A stretch of DNA of 9,425 nucleotides from DASXRA01 sp046734315 (GCA_046734315.1 JBKPQY010000120.1:1-9425), one strand, 5' to 3'. Shown: positions 1 to 4,941, numbered from the stretch's first letter. Program-made: numbers and translations. Notes: generated from the letters alone by a model not told the origin.

Positions 1-225
1 CCGGTCTGGCGCGAGACGCCGTTCTTCACGGCCCGCGAGCGCGCCGCGCTCGAACTCGCCGAGGCAATGACCCGACTGGCTGACCACCCCGTCGCGGACG
101 AGATCATCGACGGCGCCGCCGCGCACTACTCCGAGCGCGAACTTGCGGAGCTGATCTGGGTGATAACCGTGATCAATGCTTGGACCCGACTCGGCGCCAC
201 AGCCCGGCCCTGGCCGCTGACCTGA
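1..225 (+). CDS. Carboxymuconolactone decarboxylase / AhpD-family protein, C-terminal part
   Basis: The reading frame is open from the first base to a TGA at 223-225, giving 74 residues of a protein that begins before the window. The visible part (RETPFFTARERAALELAE near the start, then SERELAELIWVITVINAWTRL) matches, from memory, the C-terminal helical region of carboxymuconolactone decarboxylase/AhpD-like proteins. In that family the redox-active CxxC pair lies in the preceding helix, which would be outside the window, so I cannot tell whether it is a peroxidase/disulfide-type member. Codons are strongly GC3-rich. The stop lies about 40 bases before the next gene, in the same direction, so cotranscription with the WhiB7-like gene is possible. 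Assignment rests on motif recognition only. Confidence 0.75.
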   Translation, partial: PVWRETPFFTARERAALELAEAMTRLADHPVADEIIDGAAAHYSERELAELIWVITVINAWTRLGATARPWPLT

Positions 226-266
226 CCAGCCAACCGATGTCCTCGACTGAGCGCGGAGCGTTAGGT

Positions 267-764
267 ATGAACAGTGTCCCCGACCAGGAGCATCGCGTGC
301 CGTCGGCAGGGCGTTTCGACACCGAGGCGACCCTCTTGGCGGCAGGCGCCGACCGTTCCGCGCTCGCCAGGGCGCCTCGCCGCGGCGCCGGTTTGCCCGT
401 TCCCGGCGGCACGCGTACCCGCGCCGACCTGCCGTGCCAGATACATGATCCGGACCTTTGGTTCGCCGACGCTCCGGACGACCTTGAACGCGCGAAAGTG
501 CTGTGTCGGGACTGCCCCGCGCAGCTCGCCTGTCTGACCGGCGCCATCGAGCGCCGCGAGCCGACCGGCGTCTGGGGCGGCCAGATCCTCGACAGAGGCG
601 TGATCGTCACGCACAAGCGGCCGCGGGGCCGTCCCCGCAAAGGCAGCCCCATGCCACAGCGACCACCGGCGGCGTGGTACCCGCCGGCTGCCCCGGCGGC
701 CTCGACTCCGCGCCGGCCGCCAAGCACCGACGGAAGTCGACGCGATGTCGAAGGCGCCGCCTAG
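267..764 (+). CDS. whiB7: WhiB7-type Fe-S transcriptional regulator with AT-hook and extended termini
   Basis: WhiB7 proteins carry a [4Fe-4S] cluster, bind the housekeeping sigma factor and activate intrinsic antibiotic-resistance genes. In the 165-residue product the four cluster cysteines are C57, C80, C83 and C89 (spacing C-X22-C-X2-C-X5-C). The turn GVWGG is at 101-105, and the WhiB7-specific AT-hook KRPRGRPRKG is at 117-126. HDPDLWFAD and the region after the turn (VIVTHKRPRGRPRK) closely resemble mycobacterial WhiB7 as I remember it. The start is ambiguous: ATG 267 has GGAG 8 bases upstream (255-258), while GTG 297 has AGGAG (286-290) at an ideal 6-base spacing and would give 155 residues. 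Mycobacterial WhiB7 is about 90 residues, so about 45-55 extra residues at the N-terminus and a Pro/Ala-rich tail of about 39 at the C-terminus are unusual. Only 41 bases separate the gene from its upstream neighbour. Confidence 0.9.
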   Translation: MNSVPDQEHRVPSAGRFDTEATLLAAGADRSALARAPRRGAGLPVPGGTRTRADLPCQIHDPDLWFADAPDDLERAKVLCRDCPAQLACLTGAIERREPTGVWGGQILDRGVIVTHKRPRGRPRKGSPMPQRPPAAWYPPAAPAASTPRRPPSTDGSRRDVEGAA

Positions 765-899
765 CGATCACGGGAGAAGCTCATTGCGGACACGAGCCAG
801 AACCCGTGTACGACGACCCGGTCGCTGCGGCCGGACGCCGCTCGCCCCGTCAACGGATCCGCCGGCAGCACGATCGAAGCACGGCTCAGGCACAACTCG

Positions 900-928
900 T
901 TGACAGCAAACCCCTACTGTCGCCTGAG
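900..928 (+). promoter_or_regulatory. Possible promoter with consensus -35 box
   Basis: TTGACA at 900-905 is a perfect sigma70-type -35 hexamer. No good -10 lies at the normal spacing: 923-928 reads CCTGAG, and the nearest TANNNT (TACTGT, 915-920) is too close. A start near 935 would place transcription exactly at the beginning of the hairpin-rich segment, but the call rests on one hexamer. Confidence 0.2.
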
Positions 929-984
929 AAGTTGGTGATACGCAGGTATCAGAACGAGCGTCTGAGCGTTCTATGTTCTGCAAC

Positions 985-1025
985 GGCCGAACGGCGTACT
1001 TAAGGGTTCGAATCCCTGGCGGCCA
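985..1025 (+). repeat. tRNA-like acceptor/T-arm element, copy 1
   Basis: A T-arm-like hairpin with loop TTCGAAT (1007-1013) is closed by AGGG/CCCT (1003-1006/1014-1017). It is followed closely by CGGCC (1020-1024), which pairs with GGCCG (985-989). This mimics a tRNA acceptor stem stacked on a T-arm, with D-arm and anticodon arm replaced by a short linker containing GTAC (996-999). Two A-G mismatches sit at the junction. There is no encoded CCA end; the bases after the stem are ACA. Confidence 0.4.
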
Positions 1026-1081
1026 CAGGGTTGGACGATGGTTGGTCGCTCCAATGATCGCGCACCCTAGTCGTGCTACCC

Positions 1082-1108
1082 GATCCTGTCAGGGCGACTG
1101 GCAGGATC
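1082..1108 (+). repeat. Strong 11-pair hairpin
   Basis: GATCCTG (1082-1088) pairs with CAGGATC (1102-1108). A T-G wobble and CAG/CTG (1090-1092/1098-1100) continue the stem to a five-base loop GGCGA. No T-tract follows, so it is not a classical Rho-independent terminator, although actinobacterial terminators often lack one. It sits between the two tRNA-like elements. Confidence 0.5.
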
Positions 1109-1148
1109 ACCTAGCGGCAGTGCCCGTTGGATTCGGGCCACGACGGTC

Positions 1149-1191
1149 AGGCTGAGGGGTACACACCAGCGTTCGAGTCGCTGGCAGCCTA
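1149..1191 (+). repeat. tRNA-like acceptor/T-arm element, copy 2 (perfect minihelix)
   Basis: AGGCTG (1149-1154) pairs perfectly with CAGCCT (1185-1190). Directly stacked on it, CCAGCG (1166-1171) pairs with CGCTGG (1179-1184) around loop TTCGAGT (1172-1178). The loop fits the T-loop consensus TTCRANY with the conserved G53-C61 closing pair. The 12 stacked pairs equal the 7+5 pairs of a normal tRNA acceptor plus T-stem. An 11-base linker replaces the rest of the cloverleaf. The 18 bases from the loop onward match copy 1 at 15 positions. Confidence 0.45.
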
Positions 1192-1333
1192 CGCAGCGAC
1201 GTCAGCCACGCGCCCAAACTAGAGCCCTCGCCTAAGACGACTCCGCGCCCACGCCGAACGGCGGGGCCGCGCGTGTAGCGGCGTCGGGGTCGGCGACTAG
1301 CGTCGCGCCTGTCCGAAGTCGTTGTGCCGGTGG

Positions 1334-1360
1334 TGTCCCCTGCGCCGTTGCTTGTTCGTC
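1334..1360 (+). promoter_or_regulatory. Possible ECF42-type promoter of the YCII-sigma operon
   Basis: TGTCCC (1334-1339) and CGTC (1357-1360) are separated by 17 bases. ECF42 promoters are reported to have TGTCGA at -35 and CGWC-like sequence at -10 (from memory), so the fit is partial. Transcription would start near 1366, leaving a leader of about 30 bases containing GGAGG (1386-1390). Confidence 0.35.
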
Positions 1361-1395
1361 GTGCCAAATGAGCGCCGATTGCCCCGGAGGTTGTG

Positions 1396-1734
1396 ATGCA
1401 GTACGCACTGTTGATCTACGCCGAGTCCGGCTACGTCGAGGCGCTGTCGGATGCGGAGCGGGAGGCGGCCTATGCAGAGTTTGCCGCCTTGAACGACGAT
1501 GCCCGCTGCGTTGACGCGGCGCAGCTGCATCCGGTGGAGACGGCGACCTGCGTGCGGGTCGCCGGTGGCCGGACGTTGGTGACCGACGGCCCGTTCGCCG
1601 ACACCAAGGAGGTCCTCGGCGGGCTCTTCCTCATGGAGGCGGCGAATCTGGATGAGGCGATCGAGCTGGCCGCGCGCATCCCGGCTGCCCGGTTCGGTGG
1701 TGTCGTCGAGGTCAGGCCGGTGGTGGCGCGCTGA
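1396..1734 (+). CDS. YCII/DGPF-domain protein
   Basis: A 112-residue protein of the YCII-related (DGPF) family, small dimeric alpha/beta ferredoxin-like proteins whose biochemical role is mostly unknown. It opens with MQYALLIYAE and carries the diagnostic VTDGPFADTKE at 62-72, followed by LGGLFLMEA and a helical segment LDEAIELAARIP. The ATG at 1396 is preferred over the adjacent GTG at 1393 because GGAGG (1386-1390) sits 5 bases before it. Its stop overlaps the proposed start of the sigma factor gene, the classical arrangement of DGPF genes with ECF42 sigma factors, for which DGPF genes are the known targets. It is therefore probably controlled by its neighbour. Confidence 0.88.
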   Translation: MQYALLIYAESGYVEALSDAEREAAYAEFAALNDDARCVDAAQLHPVETATCVRVAGGRTLVTDGPFADTKEVLGGLFLMEAANLDEAIELAARIPAARFGGVVEVRPVVAR

Positions 1735-2894
1735 GCTCACTGGAGGAGGTCTTTCGCGACGAATGGGGCCGGGTGCTGGCCTCGCTGGTCGGGTTCCTCG
1801 GCGAATTCGACAAGGCCGAGGAAGCCGCGCAGGAGGCGTTCGCGATCGCGGCGGCGCGCTGGCCCGCATCGGGTATGCCGGACAACCCGGGTGCCTGGCT
1901 GGTCACGACAGCCCGCAACCGGGCGATCGACCGCATCCGCCGGGAACGCACCCTGGCCGACAAGATCCATCTGCTGCCTGTGCCGGAGGCCACCGTGGAC
2001 GAATACGACGACACTGTGATCAAGGACGAACGGCTTGAGCTGATCTTCACCTGCTGCCACCCGGCGCTGCCGCTGGACGGGCAGGTCGCGCTCACCCTGC
2101 GCGCCCTCGGCGGCCTGGCCACCGTCGAGATCGCGCGCGCGTTCCTGGTCTCCGAACAGACCATGAAGCGGCGCCTGTCCCGCGCCAAGGGCAAGATCAA
2201 GGCGACGGGGATCCCGTTCGCGGTTCCCGACGCGCGCCTGCTGCCCGACCGCCTCGACGCGGTGCTGGCCGTCATCTACCTGATCTACAACGAGGGTTAC
2301 AGCGGCCGGGTCGACCTCGGCGCCGAAGCCATCCGCCTCGGGCAGCTGCTCGCCGCCCTCATGCCGGACCAGCCCGAAGCGCACGGGCTACTCGCACTGA
2401 TGATGATCCACCACGCGCGCCGGCGGGCCCGGTTCTCGGGCGAGGATCTCGTGCTGCTCGACGATCAAGACCGCTCGTTGTGGGACTCAGACCAGATCGC
2501 AGCAGGACGGGCCGCGCTCGACCGGGCGATCGCGCTCGGGGGACGCGGGCCATACGTCACCCAGGCAGCAATTGCCTCGCTACAGACACGCGAGCCCATC
2601 AACTGGCCGCAGATCGCCCAGATGTACCGCCGGCTGGTCGAATTGACCGGCTCCCCCATCGTCGAACTCAACCACGCCGTCGCCGTCGCCCAAGCCGGCG
2701 ACCCCGCCACCGCACTACAGACGATCGACCGACTCGACCTTTCCACCTATCTCTACTACCACTCCACTCGCGCCGAACTCCTACGACGCCTGGGCCGCCA
2801 CAGCGAGGCCCGAGCCGCTTACCGTCGCGCCCTCGACCTGGCCACCGCCACCCCCGAGCGGCGATTCCTAACCCGGCGCCTCGAACAACTCTGA
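1731..2894 (+). CDS. ECF42-type RNA polymerase sigma factor with C-terminal DUF6596/TPR-like domain
   Basis: An alternative sigma factor that would direct RNA polymerase to its own operon-type promoters. Numbered from CTG 1731 (387 residues), sigma region 2 spans about 4-75, ending in AWLVTTARNRAIDRIRRERT. Region 4 is about 100-160, with ELIFTCCHPALPLDGQVALTLR and the helix-turn-helix TVEIARAFLVSEQTMKRRLSRAK. The long C-terminal extension (about 170-387) has LIYNEGYSG and ends in a TPR-like helix pair. The first ATG/GTG in frame is GTG 1773, which would cut off the first helix (LEEVFRDEWGR) that family members have. CTG 1731, overlapping the YCII stop as CTGA, restores it. Either a CTG start by translational coupling is used or the original start was lost. 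No anti-sigma gene is adjacent, as usual for ECF42. Confidence 0.88.
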   Translation: MSSLEEVFRDEWGRVLASLVGFLGEFDKAEEAAQEAFAIAAARWPASGMPDNPGAWLVTTARNRAIDRIRRERTLADKIHLLPVPEATVDEYDDTVIKDERLELIFTCCHPALPLDGQVALTLRALGGLATVEIARAFLVSEQTMKRRLSRAKGKIKATGIPFAVPDARLLPDRLDAVLAVIYLIYNEGYSGRVDLGAEAIRLGQLLAALMPDQPEAHGLLALMMIHHARRRARFSGEDLVLLDDQDRSLWDSDQIAAGRAALDRAIALGGRGPYVTQAAIASLQTREPINWPQIAQMYRRLVELTGSPIVELNHAVAVAQAGDPATALQTIDRLDLSTYLYYHSTRAELLRRLGRHSEARAAYRRALDLATATPERRFLTRRLEQL

Positions 2895-2896
2895 TC

Positions 2897-2916
2897 CGCG
2901 CCGTCCCTTGGGCGCG
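2897..2916 (+). terminator. Hairpin just after the sigma gene
   Basis: CGCGCC (2897-2902) pairs with GGCGCG (2911-2916) around an 8-base loop, starting two bases after the sigma stop codon. No T-tract follows. A plausible actinobacterial terminator of the operon. Confidence 0.4.
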
Positions 2917-2986
2917 CGCTCGTAGGTCGCCGGACGTCCTCTCGCAGACGCGAAGCCGCGGGCATTACCTACGCCGCCTATAACCT

Positions 2987-3002
2987 ATACCCGTAGGGGT
3001 AC
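2987..3002 (+). promoter_or_regulatory. CsoR/CstR operator 1, in the repressor's own promoter
   Basis: ATACCC-GTAG-GGGTAC is an inverted repeat (TACC-N6-GGTA core at 2988-3001) of the G/C-tract type bound by CsoR-family repressors. It lies immediately before TACACT (3004-3009), a TANNNT -10 box placed 8 bases before the ATG, so binding would block the promoter: autorepression. The -35 (2981-2986, TAACCT) is weak. Confidence 0.75.
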
Positions 3003-3016
3003 GTACACTAGCTGTC

Positions 3017-3286
3017 ATGAAACTCGAGGAGAACGCGTCCGAGGACGTCGCCCGGCGGCTTCGCAGAGTGGAGGGCCAACTGCGCGGCATCACGAAGATG
3101 CTCGAAGAGGGTCGCGACTGCGCCGACATCGTCACGCAACTGGCCGCTGCCAGCAGGGCGCTCGATCGGGCCGGGTTCCGGCTTCTGTCATCGGGCATGC
3201 GCCAATGCCTCACCCCGGCCGCCGACGCTGAGCCCGAGCCGATGACCCTGGAGCAGATGGAGAAGCTCTTCCTCAGCCTCGCCTAA
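3017..3286 (+). CDS. CsoR/CstR-family (DUF156) thiol-type transcriptional repressor
   Basis: An 89-residue all-helical repressor of the CsoR family; these tetramers release DNA when metal or a sulfur/electrophile species reacts with conserved residues. RRLRRVEGQLRGITKMLEE (14-32) is the family signature. The sensor cysteines are C35 (GRDCADIV) and C64 (MRQCL), with the family's 29-residue spacing. In copper-sensing CsoR a His four residues before the second Cys is the third ligand; here that position is G60. This leaves the Cys-only pattern of the persulfide sensor CstR. No ribosome site precedes the ATG, and the likely -10 (3004-3009) would start transcription at or next to the ATG, so the mRNA is probably leaderless. 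Operators lie upstream of this gene and of the downstream thioredoxin. Exact inducer is inference. Confidence 0.9.
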   Translation: MKLEENASEDVARRLRRVEGQLRGITKMLEEGRDCADIVTQLAAASRALDRAGFRLLSSGMRQCLTPAADAEPEPMTLEQMEKLFLSLA

Positions 3287-3298
3287 CCGTCACCCACA

Positions 3299-3317
3299 CC
3301 GGCCGACCCTCGGCCGG
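3299..3317 (+). terminator. Hairpin after the repressor gene
   Basis: CCGGCCGA (3299-3306) pairs perfectly with TCGGCCGG (3310-3317) around a 3-base loop, 12 bases after the stop. No T-tract beyond CTT. A likely terminator separating the repressor from the next operator-bearing unit. Confidence 0.5.
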
Positions 3318-3332
3318 CTTGATCGATCCTAG

Positions 3333-3348
3333 ATACCCTACCCGGTAA
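3333..3348 (+). promoter_or_regulatory. CsoR/CstR operator 2
   Basis: ATACCC-TACC-CGGTAA keeps the TACC-N6-GGTA core (3334-3347) with the same spacing as operator 1 but with one weaker arm. TTGATC (3319-3324) just upstream could be a -35. AAGGAG (3352-3357) follows at once, yet no intact gene does. Confidence 0.6.
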
Positions 3349-3516
3349 TGTAAGGAGTGTTGGTATCACGCGCTACAGGTCGTCGACATCTTCGGGCCCG
3401 GCGCACCAGGAATGCTCTCCGTGCTCAGCCCGGTCAGCGAACAGTCACACCCCATGTCCGATTCAGCGATTGACGGCCATGACGTCCGACACATCTGGAA
3501 TCAGAATCACCAGTAG
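3349..3516 (+). pseudogene. Degenerate short reading frame between operators 2 and 3
   Basis: The frame open from 3349 to TAG 3514-3516 reads a protein-like stretch (HALQVVDIFGPGAPGMLSVL) but has no start beside the AAGGAG at 3352-3357. Its first ATG is at 3412 and would leave only 34 residues. The codon 7 bases after AAGGAG is ATC (3365) in a different frame, which runs to TAG at the end of the pre-thioredoxin region without resemblance to anything I know. With its own operator upstream this looks like the remains of a small regulated gene, but it could be a real small protein or plain spacer. Confidence 0.25.
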
Positions 3517-3520
3517 TCCG

Positions 3521-3548
3521 TTGAACCAAATACCCACCGGGGTATCAC
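3521..3548 (+). promoter_or_regulatory. Thioredoxin promoter with CsoR/CstR operator 3
   Basis: ATACCC-ACCG-GGGTAT (3530-3545) is a perfect 6-bp inverted repeat and the best of the three sites. It lies between a fair -35 (TTGAAC, 3521-3526) and a -10-like TATCAC (3543-3548, 16-base spacer). Repressor binding would directly block this promoter, 26 bases before the thioredoxin ATG. Confidence 0.72.
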
Positions 3549-3573
3549 CTGAGTAGCAGAGGAGCACACCCAA

Positions 3574-3948
3574 ATGGCCACAGTCGACCTGACCGTGGAT
3601 ACGTTCGAAAGCACCGTGAGCCGCGACGGCATTACGCTCGTCGACTTCTGGGCCAGCTGGTGCGGCCCGTGCCGCATGTTCGCACCGGTCTTCGGCGCAG
3701 CCAGCGATCAGCACCCAGACATCACGTTCGCCAAGGTGGACACCGAGGCAGAACAGCAACTCGCGGCCGCTGCCAACATCCGGTCGATCCCGACACTGAT
3801 GGCCTTCCGCGATGGTGTCCTGGTGTTCGCGCAGCCCGGAGCACTGCCGGCTGCGGCGCTCGAGCAGGTCATTCAGGCGGTGCGTGACCTGGACATGGAC
3901 GATCTGCGCCGGCAGATCGAAGCGCAGCAGTCGGCCTCTTCGGCCTAG
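3574..3948 (+). CDS. trxA: Thioredoxin
   Basis: A 124-residue cytoplasmic thioredoxin that reduces protein disulfides, and in persulfide-responsive operons may release sulfur from persulfidated proteins. The active site WCGPC is at 29-33 after DFWAS, the cis-proline is in SIPT (P73), and GVLVFAQPGAL forms the usual C-terminal strand and helix. A helical tail of about 20 residues (DMDDLRRQIEAQQ) exceeds the usual length of about 105-110. GGAG (3561-3564) sits 9 bases before the ATG. The operator immediately upstream places it under the CsoR/CstR-like repressor. Symbol given for the family, since genomes usually carry several paralogues and this is probably not the housekeeping copy. Confidence 0.93.
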   Translation: MATVDLTVDTFESTVSRDGITLVDFWASWCGPCRMFAPVFGAASDQHPDITFAKVDTEAEQQLAAAANIRSIPTLMAFRDGVLVFAQPGALPAAALEQVIQAVRDLDMDDLRRQIEAQQSASSA

Positions 3949-4230
3949 TCGACCGCCGTCGTCAGCCCGACGTAGGAGCGCGCCCCGCCCTCAGCCAGGG
4001 CGCGTATCGGCTGAGGGCCGTCCGGTTCCGGGCCTTTCATCGCCGGTATAGCAGGAACCGCCTGGCGGCCGCGCCGACAAGCAGCGGGAGATCAAGCTGA
4101 AGTAGCCAATTCGCCGCGTCGCCTGCGCGGTGCTACGTGACCTGGGGGGTGCGAACCCTTGGCGTCAGGTGATCATGGCAAGGGGCGGCGTGGCGTGGCA
4201 GTTGTGGCCTGCGGCAGGTCTGCGGTGGCA
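3949..4230. other. Intergenic region without a recognisable gene
   Basis: Apart from the interleaved repeats at 3979-4018, this gap holds a second hairpin at 4140-4170: ACCTG/CAGGT outside, and GGGT-GCGA-ACCC (4147-4158) with a GNRA-type loop inside. It could terminate transcription between the two convergent units. A 17-codon run ending at TAG near 4117 (RADKQREIKLK) resembles the tail of a lost gene but is too short to assign. Confidence 0.4.
3979..4018 (+). terminator. Interleaved inverted repeats after thioredoxin
   Basis: CGCGCCC (3979-3985) pairs with GGGCGCG (3998-4004), and GCCCTCAGCC (3987-3996) pairs perfectly with GGCTGAGGGC (4009-4018). The two stems are interleaved: as RNA they form either two competing hairpins or an H-type pseudoknot. 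Probably the cassette terminator, 30 bases past the stop. Confidence 0.5.
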
Positions 4231-4779
4231 TCAGCCGATCTCGGCGGCCAGGTCCTGATACGGAGGGACTAGCTCGTCCCAGCGCGCCTCGACGTCGCCG
4301 CGTTCACGCCCGGCGATGTGGGCGGCGAGATGTTCGACGTGGATCTGCCAGCCGGCCCCGTAGAAGGCGATCTTGTCCAGGGGCATGCCCCGGACCTCGA
4401 TGACCAGCATGGTCTGGTCGCCGTCGGCGGTCAGCGTGGCCTCGATGGCCGCGTCGAAAGGCGGCACGCCGCGACCCTTCCGCCATGACTCGTCCGATTC
4501 CCTGGTTGTCACCAGCAGCCGACGTGGAGGCTCGCACGCTTCTACGCGCCCGGTCCCGTCCAAGTCATTGGACTCGATATATAGGCGGAACTGTCCGCCC
4601 GGGCGCAGGTCGCCTGCTATCTGCCCGTACCAGCGGGCCAAGCGGCCAGGATCGGTGAGGGCCGACCACAAGTCGTCGATATCAGTGTTGTAGCGGTCCT
4701 CGATGCGCACGACGCCTTTGCCGTCGGCTGAGCGCAGGCTGCCCAGGATGCGGCCGCCTCCCCGTGTGTTGCTGGTCAT
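4231..4779 (-). CDS. AHSA1/SRPBCC (START-like) domain protein
   Basis: A 182-residue protein of the AHSA1 branch of the SRPBCC ligand-binding fold. Recognisable are the N-terminal RYNTDIDDLWSALTDPGRLARWYGQIAGDL-type segment (about 29-58), followed by LRPGGQFRLYIESND. The C-terminal helix GAGWQIHVEHLAAHIAGRE (about 140-158) is typical of polyketide-cyclase/AHSA1 family proteins. Family members bind hydrophobic ligands; the function here is unknown. The start at 4779 is preferred because AAGGAG lies about 7 bases upstream; a GTG/ATG farther out would add an atypical Trp/Pro-rich stretch. Such genes often follow an ArsR repressor, but none is seen here. A TACC-N6-GGTA palindrome lies about 95-110 bases upstream. 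Confidence 0.85.
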   Translation of the reverse strand: MTSNTRGGGRILGSLRSADGKGVVRIEDRYNTDIDDLWSALTDPGRLARWYGQIAGDLRPGGQFRLYIESNDLDGTGRVEACEPPRRLLVTTRESDESWRKGRGVPPFDAAIEATLTADGDQTMLVIEVRGMPLDKIAFYGAGWQIHVEHLAAHIAGRERGDVEARWDELVPPYQDLAAEIG

Positions 4780-4872
4780 CTGGCTCTCCTTCGTTCGCGT
4801 TGTCCAGGGCCACCTCGGTGCGCAGGGCATCCAGCCCCGGCCTCGCGTAGGTCAACGTACCAAGATAGTTAC

Positions 4873-4888
4873 GTACCCGTCCAGGTAC
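4873..4888. promoter_or_regulatory. Fourth TACC-N6-GGTA palindrome, upstream of the AHSA1 gene
   Basis: GTACC-CGTCCA-GGTAC is a perfect 5-bp inverted repeat with the same core and spacing as the three repressor operators. ACGTACC also occurs at 4855-4861 and 4871-4877 as a direct repeat 16 bases apart. Could be another site of the CsoR/CstR-like repressor or of an unrelated regulator; the outer G/C tract is less complete. Confidence 0.35.
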
Positions 4889-4941
4889 ATAAGGCGACCC
4901 GCAGGCCACCTCCCGCAGGGCGGCACGCCCAAGTCGGGTTC

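Larger units (their letters stand above)
936..1191 (+). ncRNA. Candidate structured RNA or degenerate tRNA-like region
   Basis: Seven inverted repeats occur in about 255 bases. They are: TGATAC-GCAG-GTATCA (936-951); AGAACG/CGTTCT (951-956/967-972); a tRNA-like minihelix (985-1024); TTGGA/TCCAA (1031-1035/1050-1054); an 11-bp hairpin (1082-1108); GCCCG-TTGGATT-CGGGC (1122-1138); and a second minihelix (1149-1190). The first two share base 951, so they cannot both form in full. A complete cloverleaf could not be fitted: no 5' acceptor strand matching GGCRGCC lies at the expected 70-90 bases upstream of either T-arm. It could be a noncoding RNA, decayed tRNA genes, or chance in GC-rich DNA. The covariation between the two minihelices argues against pure chance. 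Confidence 0.35.
765..1392. other. Gene-free region rich in inverted repeats
   Basis: No frame on either strand in this roughly 630-base stretch has a convincing start, ribosome site and protein-like composition; the open frames look like shadows. The left part (765-930) shows nothing recognisable except a TTGACA at 900. From 936 to 1190 short perfect inverted repeats follow one another: 936-951, 951-972, 985-1024, 1031-1054, 1082-1108, 1122-1138 and 1149-1190. The right end (about 1300-1392) holds the promoter and leader of the YCII-sigma operon. Confidence 0.6.

Noticed and set aside
936..1025. A complete tRNA gene ending in the TTCGAATCCC T-arm
   Set aside because: No 5' acceptor strand complementary to GGCGGCC, no recognisable D-arm and no 5-bp/7-base anticodon arm at the right distance.
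1100..1191. A serine tRNA (GGA anticodon) using the hairpin at 1122-1138 and the T-arm at 1166-1184
   Set aside because: The anticodon and T arms fit, and ACCTAGCGGC resembles a serine D-loop. However, the acceptor strands GGCAGGA and the 3' strand pair at only four of seven positions, the D-stem is missing and the variable region is too long. Kept only as a tRNA-like region.
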